From positions 1-44,762 of the forward strand of contig AMWX01000009.1 of assembly GCA_000307935.1 (NCBI GenBank): a stretch of DNA of 44,762 nucleotides. The letters run 5' to 3'. The number at the start of each line of letters is the position of its first letter. The first letter of the stretch is position 1. This document shows positions 17,736-26,292 of the stretch, piece after piece. Position numbers and translations under genes: made by a program. The DNA comes from SAR86 cluster bacterium SAR86E (GTDB lineage Bacteria > Pseudomonadota > Gammaproteobacteria > Magnimaribacterales > D2472). The notes under the pieces are model-generated. The model did no database searches. It saw nothing but the letters and a program-made list of their open reading frames with translations, and was not told where the DNA came from.

Positions 17736-18342
17736 GCGCTTCGCCGTAGTATATAAATGAGGCTATCTTTGGGCCTTTAATGTATTTCTTTTTTAAATCC
17801 CTAAATTTAAAACCGCCAGCTAAAATAATTTCTTCGATATTTCTGTTTAGATTGCAGCCACCAGCAATTTTTTTCCAGATGGGTGAAATACGATGTTGCC
17901 ATTTTTGGACATTGGGCTCTGGCGCTAAACCATGCTCCATAAAAAATAATGAGCCGCCTGGTTTAAGCAATCTATGGGCTTCTGCTAACGCTTTCATAGG
18001 ATCAGGGATGGTGCAAAGACTGTACCCTATAACAACACTATCAAAAGTTGAAGATTCAAGATTGATTGATTCAGCTGTCGTTTCAATAAAAGAAATTTTA
18101 GAGTTATATTGACTGGCTCTTGATTTAGCAATAGCTATTGAGCTGACGGCGGGGTCAACGCCGACCACTTCGGTAACTTTATTAAAATCATAGAAATCAA
18201 AATTCAAACCTGAGCCAATTCCAATTTCTAATACTCTTCCTGATGCATGAGGAATTACTTGGGCTCTTTTCTTTTGAAAGCCCTCCATCCCACAGCAACA
18301 ATCTAGTAGTTTTGGTAGAAAGTATTTTTCATACAGGCTCAT
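17725..18342 (-). CDS. class I SAM-dependent methyltransferase
   Basis: The protein has 205 residues. Motif I is VLEIGIGSGLNFDFYD, followed by the acidic motif VVGVDPA, a post-motif (VVIGYSLCTIPDP) and FFMEHG. It belongs to the UbiE/Coq5-like small-molecule or lipid methyltransferases, but the substrate is unknown. The N-terminal CCCGMEGFQKKR is a feature of some phospholipid-type methyltransferases. It is the second gene of a two-gene unit: its ATG overlaps the stop of the SDR gene by 4 bases. Confidence 0.88.
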   Translation of the reverse strand: MSLYEKYFLPKLLDCCCGMEGFQKKRAQVIPHASGRVLEIGIGSGLNFDFYDFNKVTEVVGVDPAVSSIAIAKSRASQYNSKISFIETTAESINLESSTFDSVVIGYSLCTIPDPMKALAEAHRLLKPGGSLFFMEHGLAPEPNVQKWQHRISPIWKKIAGGCNLNRNIEEIILAGGFKFRDLKKKYIKGPKIASFIYYGEAPKV

Positions 18343-19142
18343 GATTGGCTTAGATCATGACCTGCTGTTCCGACCAAACCTCCATCCGATGGGATCACCG
18401 CACCAACAGTGTAAGCTCCAGCCCTTGAGCACAAAAATATAACTAGACCTGCTATATCCTCTGGCGATCCAATTCTTTTTCTTGGATTTCTAGATTCGAT
18501 TAAAGAATAGTCATGGTTTACTGCCGCTCCAAGCATCATGGACTCATATGGTCCTGGTGCAATTGCATTCACTAGAATATTTTCTCCAACCAATCTTCTA
18601 GCCTGAACACGGGTCAAGTGATGCACTGCCGCTTTTGAGGTGCCGTAAGCATAGCTTTCAAGAGCAGGAACATTTAAACCATCAATTGAACCTATATTAA
18701 TTACCCTTGCAGGATCTTCGACAGAAGCATTAAGACCCAACATAGGTGTAAGTTTTTGAGTAAGATAAAAGATACTTTTTACGTTAAGATCCATCACCTT
18801 ATCCCAGCCTTTTTCAGAATACTCAGCATAAGGCTCGCCCCAAGAAGCTCCAGCATTATTAATTAAGAAATCAATGCTCTCTTCTTGAGATTGAAGATAT
18901 GAAGAGAATTCTTCCATACCTTCCATGGTGCTTAAGTCACAGGGTACAGGTAGGCACTCAGCTTGAAAGGTTTCGGATAGCTCTTTGGCTTTTAGCATGA
19001 GAGCTGCTTCTTTTCGCGCTGTGATATATACCTTTACACCATTGGCTAAAAGACCTGCAGCTATCATTTCACCTATGCCCCTTGAACCACCAGTAACAAC
19101 AGCAACTTTACCTGAAACATTAAAAAGATCTGTAATTTTCAT
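18339..19142 (-). CDS. short-chain dehydrogenase/reductase
   Basis: The protein has 267 residues. The Rossmann motif is TGGSRGIG; NNAG follows, then the catalytic Ser in NIGSIDG and the pair in YGTSK (YxxxK). Classical SDR enzymes of this length reduce 3-oxoacyl groups, sugars or secondary alcohols with NAD(P)H. Arg after the Gly motif (ITARKE) suggests NADPH. AAGG lies at a suitable distance from the ATG. The gene is directly upstream of the methyltransferase gene with a 4-base overlap. The substrate is unknown. Confidence 0.93.
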   Translation of the reverse strand: MKITDLFNVSGKVAVVTGGSRGIGEMIAAGLLANGVKVYITARKEAALMLKAKELSETFQAECLPVPCDLSTMEGMEEFSSYLQSQEESIDFLINNAGASWGEPYAEYSEKGWDKVMDLNVKSIFYLTQKLTPMLGLNASVEDPARVINIGSIDGLNVPALESYAYGTSKAAVHHLTRVQARRLVGENILVNAIAPGPYESMMLGAAVNHDYSLIESRNPRKRIGSPEDIAGLVIFLCSRAGAYTVGAVIPSDGGLVGTAGHDLSQS

Positions 19143-19213
19143 AATTTACCTTGCAATATATATTAAGTGCTTATGTTGTCTTGAAATCATTATGAATTCA
19201 ATAGTATTAGCTT

Positions 19214-19219
19214 TAGAAT
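19214..19219 (+). promoter_or_regulatory. -10-like box of the antiporter gene
   Basis: TAGAAT (five of six matches to TATAAT) ends 6 bases before the ATG at 19226, and no Shine-Dalgarno is visible. Confidence 0.35.
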
Positions 19220-19225
19220 GTTCCG

Positions 19226-20167
19226 ATGGAGCTTCTTACTAACATTGCTTTGCTTTTAGCTGGAATAACAATTCTAGTTTGGGGTGCAAACAAGTTTGTT
19301 GATCATGCCTCTGTTCTAGCAAAACATCTAGGAGTTAGCGATCTCGTTATTGGGTTAACCTTAATAGCATTTGGAACTTCCGCTCCAGAAATATTCGTTG
19401 GAATTTCCGCTATCTTTAATGAAAGTGAGGATATAGCTCTTGGAACAGCCATTGGCTCAAATATTTCAAATATTGCGCTAATTTTTGGAGTTTCATGTTT
19501 ATATTTTAGAGAGTCATCTAAAACACAATTATGGAATTTATTTCCATTTGCGCTATCAATTCTTTTGCTGGGCCTAACTCTTACTGATGGCTCGATTTCA
19601 ATAAATGAAAGTGTCGGCTTCATCGGAATTTTAATGCTCTTCATGTATGTGCTTTCAAAATTTGAAGAAGTTTCCGAGACTGGAACTTCAGAGCCTTCTG
19701 AATTTACAAAAAGTTTGTTTTTATCACTCGTTGGATTAGTTGGACTCATTGCTGGGTCCAATATCTCAATTATTTATGCTGAGAACACAGCTATAATTTT
19801 AGGAATCTCTGAGCTAATTATCGGACTCACAATTATTGCATTAGGTACTAGCTTGCCTGAATTAGCGGCGACCATTGTTGCTCTTGGCAAAGGAAAGCAT
19901 CAAATGGTAGTTGGAAATATCATCGGCTCAAATGTTTTTAACTTGGTATTTGTAATACCTATCATTGGATTCTTTGGAACCATTCAGCTCAACTCGATTG
20001 TTCTAGAGCGAGACTTCATAGTACTTTCGGTGCTCAGTGCTATTTTTATTGCACTTACCTATGCATTAGCTAAATTGAGGTTTAATCGATCAGCATTCAT
20101 ATTTGCTGGGATAATTTTAATCGCCAGCTACCTCCTCTACATTGGACTTCTTGCTGGGGTTATATAG
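19226..20167 (+). CDS. calcium/sodium antiporter (CaCA family, YrbG-like)
   Basis: The protein has 313 residues and about ten membrane helices arranged as two homologous halves. Each half carries an ion-binding alpha repeat: GTSAPEIFVG with GSNISNIALI, and GTSLPELAATIVAL with GNIIGSNVFNLVFV. These are the hallmarks of Na+/Ca2+ exchangers. A linker (about 140-175) separates the halves. The protein should move Ca2+ or a related cation out in exchange for Na+ or H+. The 3' end overlaps the convergent DUF4345-like gene by 51 bases. Confidence 0.92.
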   Translation: MELLTNIALLLAGITILVWGANKFVDHASVLAKHLGVSDLVIGLTLIAFGTSAPEIFVGISAIFNESEDIALGTAIGSNISNIALIFGVSCLYFRESSKTQLWNLFPFALSILLLGLTLTDGSISINESVGFIGILMLFMYVLSKFEEVSETGTSEPSEFTKSLFLSLVGLVGLIAGSNISIIYAENTAIILGISELIIGLTIIALGTSLPELAATIVALGKGKHQMVVGNIIGSNVFNLVFVIPIIGFFGTIQLNSIVLERDFIVLSVLSAIFIALTYALAKLRFNRSAFIFAGIILIASYLLYIGLLAGVI

Positions 20168-20572
20168 ATATTTCATATACAAAAAGAAAGAAAGTGACAA
20201 AATAAAAGTTACTACCTCGAAAATAAAAAAAGCATTGTAATAAGTTGGTGTCGATGGAATTAATGCAAATAAATATCTTCCTAGCGCTATGCTAAAGGTT
20301 AAAAAAGCTAATAACGAAAAGGCATAAGCCGCAATACCTCTGCTAAATAAACCAAAAAAACAGAGCAATCCAAGGATCATATTAATTCCCCCATAAAGTC
20401 CCGCCACCTCAGAGTAACCAATAACTCCGGTAACCTGAAGACCTACAGCTGCCATGAAAGAAGGCACGTCGAGCTCAAGAGCATCTTTCACTGGGTCAAT
20501 GATTGCCCAGGCTCCTATGCCAAAGTATATAACAGCATAAATGAGTAAAAATATCCTAATAATCCAAATCAT
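20117..20572 (-). CDS. DUF4345-like small membrane protein
   Basis: The protein has 151 residues and four predicted membrane helices. The region SEVAGLYGGINMILGLLCFF fits the DUF4345 pattern (Arg/Glu followed by a YGG helix). The function of the family is unknown. A good Shine-Dalgarno (AAAAGGGAAAT) precedes the ATG. It lies 9 bases after the stop of the upstream membrane-protein gene, forming a pair. The last 51 bases are antisense to the end of the antiporter gene. Confidence 0.75.
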   Translation of the reverse strand: MIWIIRIFLLIYAVIYFGIGAWAIIDPVKDALELDVPSFMAAVGLQVTGVIGYSEVAGLYGGINMILGLLCFFGLFSRGIAAYAFSLLAFLTFSIALGRYLFALIPSTPTYYNAFFIFEVVTFILSLSFFLYMKYLYNPSKKSNVEEVAGD

Positions 20573-20581
20573 ATTTCCCTT

Positions 20582-20977
20582 TTAAAATATTTCTTTCTTT
20601 CTTTGATTATGAGCTTTTCTTGAAACATATGAAACAAACAAAGTAATGATAAACATTATAATCGGACCTTTTGTAAAAGGAACAAAGGTAACAAAACCTA
20701 TAATTTGAGTAATTAACAATGAAATTGCAACAACGTGAAGGGGCCATACCGTTGAAGTTGGACTTTTACCTCCAAGATACCTGAAAGTGAAGTAGATACA
20801 TGTTATGAAAAATGCTGGAAGCATAACTCTGGCTCTATATGCATCCATTTGATCTTGATTGAACTCAGCTGCAAGAAAGGCAATTGGAAATTGATCATAA
20901 TAAAATAAAGCAATGATTGTTCTAATTGCCATGTAAATTGCAACTGCAATGAGTGATAATTTAATTATCTTATCCAT
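20582..20977 (-). CDS. four-helix membrane protein of unknown function
   Basis: I do not recognise this family. The protein has 131 residues from the ATG at 20975-20977; a GTG at 20995 would add six residues. It has four hydrophobic helices with a short basic C-terminal tail (RKAHNQRKKE), which places that end in the cytoplasm. It pairs with the DUF4345-like gene downstream, which suggests that the two act together. The thioredoxin-like gene is divergent. Confidence 0.6.
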   Translation of the reverse strand: MDKIIKLSLIAVAIYMAIRTIIALFYYDQFPIAFLAAEFNQDQMDAYRARVMLPAFFITCIYFTFRYLGGKSPTSTVWPLHVVAISLLITQIIGFVTFVPFTKGPIIMFIITLFVSYVSRKAHNQRKKEIF

Positions 20978-21034
20978 GAAATCATTAGGATACACTAAAA
21001 TAATTAACTTAAAAAATTCAAATAGACACCTGCG

Positions 21035-21496
21035 ATGATTCTTAAAATAGATATTGACGAATTAACAGATCCACCAAGCGCTGAGCCTTTTAATAAAAGA
21101 ATAATATCCAAAAAAGAGCTGAGGCTATTTTTGCAATCCTGCGCTAAGAATAAAAGATATTCTATTGTAATCTTTGGAGCTAATTGGTGTCCTGATGCGA
21201 GATTGCTCGCCGGAGTATTAGAGCTTCCATTGGTAAAAAAGTTTTTAAATAGTTATGCAGAAATTTTAAATATTGATATTGGGGATTACGATATCAATAT
21301 GAATTTATTTAGCTTATTTGATTCCGAGATCAAGGACGGTGTTCCTAGAGTATTCATTACAGACTCTTCAGAAAGGGTTATAAACTTAAAAAGTAATGAT
21401 GTGATGAGAAAAGCAAGAGAGCTTTCTGCTCAAGATATTTTTAATTATTTTCAAGAAATAATAATAAATGGTCCTATTAGTAACGGAAATGTTTAA
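21035..21496 (+). CDS. thioredoxin-like protein with a single active-site Cys
   Basis: The protein has 153 residues. The central part fits a thioredoxin fold: a strand ending FGANWCPDAR, a helix, INLKSND, and the cis-Pro in DGVPRVFIT. The active site has WCPD in place of WCxxC, so the resolving Cys is missing. Such proteins cannot act as ordinary disulfide oxidoreductases and may bind a thiol substrate or form mixed disulfides. There is no signal peptide. The 3' end overlaps the convergent AMP nucleosidase gene by 20 bases. Confidence 0.65.
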   Translation: MILKIDIDELTDPPSAEPFNKRIISKKELRLFLQSCAKNKRYSIVIFGANWCPDARLLAGVLELPLVKKFLNSYAEILNIDIGDYDINMNLFSLFDSEIKDGVPRVFITDSSERVINLKSNDVMRKARELSAQDIFNYFQEIIINGPISNGNV

Positions 21497-22250
21497 TCTT
21501 ATCTCTGCTATTTTTTAAATCTGTCATTGCATTGATGCCGATATCTAGATGTTGCTTAGCCCATTTTGAAGTTACAGCTTTATCTGATTTTTCTGTTTTG
21601 ACCCCATCCGGTGTGACCGGAACATCTGAAACCAAAAGCAATGCACCTCTAGGAATTTCGTTATAGTGACCGACGATAAAAATAGTTGCAACCTCCATAT
21701 CTATTCCAATTGCAGTAGTCTTTTTTAATTTTTTTAAAAAAGTTTTATCATGCTCCCAAACCCTTCTATTCGTTGTATAGATAACTCCAGTTCGATAGTC
21801 AGTTTTTGCATCTAAGATTTTGTCAGAGACAAATTTATGCAACTTAAATGAGGGTAATGCAGGGACCTCTGGTGGGAAATAGTCATTGGATGTTCCATCC
21901 CCTCGAATGGCTGCAATTGGTAAAATTAAATTACCAATTTCAGATGTTTCTTTTAAGCCGCCACACTTACCCAAGAATAATACCCCTTTTGGTTTTCTGG
22001 CGACCAACAAATCCATGATTGTTGCTGCATTAGGTGAGCCAATACCAAAATTTATGATGCTTAATCCCGCATCATTGGTGCAAGAAGACATGGGTCTATT
22101 TTCACCTTGAATATTTGAGCTAAATCTATCTGCGAACTGCTCAACATAGTCTTGAAAATTAGTGAGGAGAATATAATCTCCAAAATCATCTACAGGCATT
22201 CCTGTGTATCTGGGAAGCCAATCTTTGGCTATATCGTATTTGTTATCCAT
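21477..22250 (-). CDS. amn: AMP nucleosidase (short form)
   Basis: The protein has 257 residues and the purine phosphorylase/nucleosidase fold. Landmarks include WLPRYTGMPVDDFG and TNFQDYVEQF near the N-terminus, NFGIGSPNAATIMDLL, FLGKCGG, IRGDGTSNDYFPPEVPALPS, and the catalytic region GIDMEVATIF with VSDVP. AMP nucleosidase cleaves AMP to adenine and ribose 5-phosphate and helps balance adenylates. This short form lacks the N-terminal regulatory domain of the E. coli enzyme (about 484 residues). A TATAAT box lies 5 bases upstream of the ATG. Confidence 0.88.
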   Translation of the reverse strand: MDNKYDIAKDWLPRYTGMPVDDFGDYILLTNFQDYVEQFADRFSSNIQGENRPMSSCTNDAGLSIINFGIGSPNAATIMDLLVARKPKGVLFLGKCGGLKETSEIGNLILPIAAIRGDGTSNDYFPPEVPALPSFKLHKFVSDKILDAKTDYRTGVIYTTNRRVWEHDKTFLKKLKKTTAIGIDMEVATIFIVGHYNEIPRGALLLVSDVPVTPDGVKTEKSDKAVTSKWAKQHLDIGINAMTDLKNSRDKIKHFRY

Positions 22251-22255
22251 GGAGC

Positions 22256-22261
22256 ATTATA
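22256..22261 (-). promoter_or_regulatory. -10 box of the AMP nucleosidase gene
   Basis: TATAAT on the minus strand ends 5 bases before the ATG at 22250. This is another leaderless-type arrangement. Confidence 0.45.
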
Positions 22262-22314
22262 AACCATCTAGGATAATCAGCGATATAGAGTAATTTTGGA
22301 GTAATTAAAACAGA

Positions 22315-24000
22315 TTAATGGATGTTCCAATCCTCAAGAATCATGTCAGACGCTTTTTCTCCAATCATAATGGTTGGAGCATTAGTATTGCCGCCAACGA
22401 TTGTTGGCATAATTGAAGCATCTACTACTCTCAATCCACTCATTTTGAGAACTTTAAGCTTGCTGTCTACCACCGACATTTCATCATTCCCCATTTTACA
22501 CGTGCCCACAGGATGATATACGGTATCAGCTGTTTCACGCATAGCTTGTTCAATGTCCGCATCATTATTTATGTCGATAGGTCTTTGTGTATGTTCAGAT
22601 ATGTACTTACTAAATGGCTCACTGCCAAGAACCTTCATCATTATCTTATAGCCATCAACCATATCTCTCATATCGTCAGGATGACTTAAAAATTTTGGAT
22701 CAATTAAAGGATCTGCAAATGGATCTGCAGATGCAAGCGTGACCTCGCCATGAGACTTTGGTCTTAACAAGCATGAATGACAACTCATACCTGTGCCCCA
22801 AAGAAGCGTCCTCCCATGGTCAACAATCATTGCAGGCGCATAATGAAATTGAATATTTGGTACTTCCAACTCATCCTGTGTTTTTATAAAAGCGCCGGCC
22901 TCTGCAATGGTAGAAGTAAAAAGGCCCGTTTTCATAAAAAGGTATTTCAAAATCTCGTAAGGATATTTAAAAAATATATTTTTTAAACTAAAACCTATTA
23001 ATTTTATTGAGTTGTACTTATGGACTGTTATGTAATCAATATGATCTTGGAGGTTTTTTCCGACACCAGGAAGATCTACAAGATGGTCAATGCCATGCCT
23101 GGTAATTTCGTTTGCTGGCCCTACTCCTGATCGTAAAAGTATTTGAGGAGATCCAAATGCTCCCGAGGAGAGGATGACTTCCTTTGAAGCATTGATCGTA
23201 AAAGAATTGTTTGCACTGCCAATACATTCAACGCCTTTTGCATGATTTCCATCAATGAGAATTTTATTTACTTGAGTATCTGTGAAAACAGTAAGGTTTT
23301 CTCTTTCAAGCGCTGGTACAAGATAGGCTTTTGCAGCACTGCATCTTTTACCATTGATTTGAGTGGTTTGATAATAACCAAAGCCTTCCTGCTCCGCTCC
23401 ATTAAAATCATCATTGAAGTTAAATAGCTTGGATCCAGCCTCAACAAAAGACCTGCATGATTCGGGCTGATGGGCAATATTGCAAACATTTAGCGGTCCA
23501 TTCTGACCATGATATTCATTGTTATGAATCTCGTTATGCTCTGCTTTTTTAAAATAAGGTAATACTTCATCATACGACCATCCCTCATTACCCAGCTCAG
23601 ACCAATGATTATAATCCCATCGATGCCCTCTTACATACAACATAGCATTAATTGAACTTGAACCACCCAATGTTTTGCCTCGAGGCTGAAAACCCTTTCT
23701 GTGTTCTTGGGTCTCAGTAGTCATTTTATGAGTACCGCCAGTAGAATCTACTACCACCGATTCAGGTTCAGTTACTGAAACTTTTTCAAATTCTTTTTGC
23801 GGAACCGTATCAAAAGACCAGCTATACTTGCTTTGTGTCATCCCAAAAGCAAAGCCAATAGGCACATGTAATCTTGGATCATTATCCTTTGAGCCTGCCT
23901 CAATGAGGCAAACCGATGTATTTGGATTTTTACTAAGCCTGTTAGCCAGCACACAGCCAGCTGAACCAGCACCTATAATAATAAAATCATACTCTTTCAT
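22315..24000 (-). CDS. GMC-family oxidoreductase (choline/alcohol dehydrogenase-like)
   Basis: The protein has 561 residues. The N-terminal FAD motif is [17 protein letters not shown], followed by [14 protein letters not shown] and the GMC signature 2 region ([18 protein letters not shown]). The C-terminal catalytic His is in [11 protein letters not shown], with an Asn in [18 protein letters not shown] enzymes of this group oxidise choline, other alcohols or polyethers. Its start is 26 bases downstream of the PQQ-dependent dehydrogenase gene on the same strand, so the two probably form a unit that oxidises an alcohol and its products. AAGGAG lies rather far (about 13 bases) from the ATG. Confidence 0.9.
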   Translation of the reverse strand: MKEYDFIIIGAGSAGCVLANRLSKNPNTSVCLIEAGSKDNDPRLHVPIGFAFGMTQSKYSWSFDTVPQKEFEKVSVTEPESVVVDSTGGTHKMTTETQEHRKGFQPRGKTLGGSSSINAMLYVRGHRWDYNHWSELGNEGWSYDEVLPYFKKAEHNEIHNNEYHGQNGPLNVCNIAHQPESCRSFVEAGSKLFNFNDDFNGAEQEGFGYYQTTQINGKRCSAAKAYLVPALERENLTVFTDTQVNKILIDGNHAKGVECIGSANNSFTINASKEVILSSGAFGSPQILLRSGVGPANEITRHGIDHLVDLPGVGKNLQDHIDYITVHKYNSIKLIGFSLKNIFFKYPYEILKYLFMKTGLFTSTIAEAGAFIKTQDELEVPNIQFHYAPAMIVDHGRTLLWGTGMSCHSCLLRPKSHGEVTLASADPFADPLIDPKFLSHPDDMRDMVDGYKIMMKVLGSEPFSKYISEHTQRPIDINNDADIEQAMRETADTVYHPVGTCKMGNDEMSVVDSKLKVLKMSGLRVVDASIMPTIVGGNTNAPTIMIGEKASDMILEDWNIH

Positions 24001-24026
24001 GATTTCAATAACTCCTTAATAGTATT

Positions 24027-26105
24027 CTATTGCTCTGCAGCATTGGCTATACCAGTTAAAACAGTTTGATTTTTTATGTATTCATGAATTTGTTGAGCTT
24101 GCTCTACATTTAGAACATCTTTAAATGAAGCCATGCCACTTCCATGAATTCCACCCAAGACATTGCCTAAAAATGAGGCATGACCTTGAGCATCCAGCAT
24201 TCTTAAATCAGGTAAAACTCCTCCCCCAATGACGCCTGCTCCATGACAAAATTGACAATGTTCGTGGTACTCATATTCTCCTCGAGCAATTGTCAGTGCA
24301 TCTGCATTTAATTCAAAAATAGTAGGATTTAATTCAGCTATTGTTGCTACTGGTTCCTCCAGCTCAGCTCCACCGATTTCAAAAATCATCATTCTGCCAT
24401 CTCGTGATGGGTTTTGATTTGGTGACTCTAGCCCACCAGTGAGCGCATAGGCACCGCCATAACCAACCTGAACTGCAATGTATTGCTTGCCTTCAATCTT
24501 GTATGTGATTGGGGGTGCAACAATCCCTTGCCCAGTATCAACACTCCAAAGCAGGTCTCCAGAATCTGCTGCATATGCAACAAACCTGCCATCCGATGTA
24601 CCCTGAAAAACTAAATTTCCATCTGTTGAAAGAACACCTCCACTCCATGGTCTTTTATACTGTGCTCGCCAAACTTCTTTTTGAGCTATTGGATCCCAAG
24701 CAAGCAAATAACCAACAGTAGCCGCATCAAGCATAGCAAGCTCATCTGGATCTTTAGGAAGGTAACTCATTTCAATCTGATTGGCTAAATTCCAAGTTCT
24801 TGGATTATATTCAAACCCATTATCTGTAGAGTAAACAAATATTGTTTCTTGGGCTGGAATATATACCAAACCAGTTTTTGGGCTATAGGACATTGGATGC
24901 CAATTATGACCACCAAGGGGTCCAGGTGTAGTTAGCGCTGGTTGTAATTCATGATTAGTTTCTTTAATTTCTACCGGTCTTCCGGTTTCTTGATCTACAT
25001 GAGAGGCCCAATTTGTTGGTACAAAATTATTTGCTGAAATAAACTCTCCAGAAATTCTATCTATTACATAGAAAAAACCATTTTTAGGTGCCTGCATGAT
25101 GACTTTCCTTTGCTTGCCATCAATATCAATATCGGCAAGAATCATATGCTGGGTAGCTGTGTAATCCCAAGTATCTCCTGGAGTGGTTTGATAATGCCAA
25201 ACATATTCTCCATTTTCAGGATTAATTGCAACGATGGATGAGAGATATAAATTATCTCCACCACCGGGACTGCGAACATACCTATTCCATGGAGAGCCAT
25301 TACCAGTTCCTATGTAAAGAAGATTTAATTCAGGATCATATGCCATAGAGTCCCATACAGTTCCTCCCCCTCCAATTTCCCACCATTTGCCTCCAGACCA
25401 TGTTTCAGCAGCTTTAGCTAATGCCGGTGACTCAAAAGGTTCATCAGGATTTCCAGGGACAGTAAAAAATCTCCATAACATGGAGCCATCTTCAATATCG
25501 TACGCAGAAATATAACCTCTGACTCCAAACTCACCACCGCCATTACCAATGATAATTTTCCCATCTATAATTCTTGGCGCACCTGTGATTGTGTATGGTT
25601 TTGTTTTATCAATTGTTAGAACATCCCAGATTACCTCTCCAGATTCTTTATCAAGCGAGATTAAACGGCCATCAATGGTTGCAAAAACTACTGAGTCACC
25701 CCAAACAGCAACACCTCTATTAACAACATCACAACAAGCATTTCTTGCCCAAGCTTTATCAGCCTTTGGATCATATGACCAAATTTCTTTTCCAGTTTTA
25801 GCATCCAATGCAAAAACTACACTCCAAGGTGCAGTGATGAACATCATGCCATCAACTACAATAGGCGTTGTCTCATGACCTCTGTTAGTTCCTGTTTCAA
25901 AAGACCACGACAACCCTAGCTCTTTAACATTTGAGTCATTAATATCATTTAGTGGGCTAAATCTAGATTCATCATAGGTTCTTCCATGCAATAGCCACGA
26001 CTCATTTTCTGAGTCTGCATTTAATGCTCTTGAAGAGTATGAATCTGATTTTGAACAGGAAATTACAAGAATGAGTGAAAGCAGTGGTATAGCTAATTTT
26101 TTCAT
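24027..26105 (-). CDS. PQQ-dependent quinohaemoprotein alcohol dehydrogenase, lipoprotein
   Basis: The protein has 692 residues from the ATG at 26103-26105. A longer frame to 26186 would run through tRNA-Leu and is rejected. A lipoprotein signal ends LVISC. The eight-bladed PQQ propeller (about 35-580) holds the vicinal Cys pair (NACCDVV) and the active-site stretch GDTWDYTATQ. The residue two after the putative catalytic Asp is Thr, not the Asp of lanthanide enzymes, so Ca2+ is predicted. The C-terminal cytochrome c domain has CQFCH. The enzyme should oxidise alcohols in the periplasm. A TATATT box lies 6 bases upstream of the start. Confidence 0.9.
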   Translation of the reverse strand: MKKLAIPLLSLILVISCSKSDSYSSRALNADSENESWLLHGRTYDESRFSPLNDINDSNVKELGLSWSFETGTNRGHETTPIVVDGMMFITAPWSVVFALDAKTGKEIWSYDPKADKAWARNACCDVVNRGVAVWGDSVVFATIDGRLISLDKESGEVIWDVLTIDKTKPYTITGAPRIIDGKIIIGNGGGEFGVRGYISAYDIEDGSMLWRFFTVPGNPDEPFESPALAKAAETWSGGKWWEIGGGGTVWDSMAYDPELNLLYIGTGNGSPWNRYVRSPGGGDNLYLSSIVAINPENGEYVWHYQTTPGDTWDYTATQHMILADIDIDGKQRKVIMQAPKNGFFYVIDRISGEFISANNFVPTNWASHVDQETGRPVEIKETNHELQPALTTPGPLGGHNWHPMSYSPKTGLVYIPAQETIFVYSTDNGFEYNPRTWNLANQIEMSYLPKDPDELAMLDAATVGYLLAWDPIAQKEVWRAQYKRPWSGGVLSTDGNLVFQGTSDGRFVAYAADSGDLLWSVDTGQGIVAPPITYKIEGKQYIAVQVGYGGAYALTGGLESPNQNPSRDGRMMIFEIGGAELEEPVATIAELNPTIFELNADALTIARGEYEYHEHCQFCHGAGVIGGGVLPDLRMLDAQGHASFLGNVLGGIHGSGMASFKDVLNVEQAQQIHEYIKNQTVLTGIANAAEQ

Positions 26106-26111
26106 AGACAC

Positions 26112-26117
26112 AATATA
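26112..26117 (-). promoter_or_regulatory. -10-like box of the PQQ dehydrogenase gene
   Basis: TATATT on the minus strand (five of six matches) ends 6 bases before the ATG at 26105. It lies between tRNA-Leu and the gene. Confidence 0.4.
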
Positions 26118-26144
26118 CCAAAGCCTAGCTAAATATACATCAAT

Positions 26145-26229
26145 TGGTAGGGATGGAGGGAGTCGAACCCCCACGCCTTTCGGCACTTGGTTCTAAGCCA
26201 AGCGTGTCTACCAGTTCCACCACATCCCC
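26145..26229 (-). tRNA. tRNA-Leu(TAG)
   Basis: A class II tRNA folds on the minus strand. The acceptor is GGGGATG/CATCCCT, the anticodon stem CTTGG/CCAAG closes the loop CTTAGAA (anticodon TAG), the long variable arm is TGCCGAAAGGCG, and the T arm is GGGGG-TTCGACT-CCCTC. CCA is encoded at 26145-26147. Confidence 0.95.
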
Positions 26230-26241
26230 AGAAGAATGGGA

Positions 26242-26247
26242 ATTATA
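26242..26247 (-). promoter_or_regulatory. -10 box of tRNA-Leu
   Basis: TATAAT on the minus strand lies 12 bases from the mature 5' end, with TTAACT 16 bases further upstream as a -35. Confidence 0.55.
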
Positions 26248-26292
26248 TTACAGAATAAAGAAAAGTTAAGAAGTTTATCTAATCAATTAACC

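Noticed and set aside
26106-26186. N-terminal extension of the PQQ dehydrogenase frame to 26186
   Set aside because: The extra 27 codons run through tRNA-Leu and precede a clear lipoprotein signal starting at the ATG at 26105.
13470-26229. Integration or mobile element at tRNA-Val or tRNA-Leu
   Set aside because: No integrase, no repeat of a tRNA 3' end and no change in base composition was seen near either tRNA.
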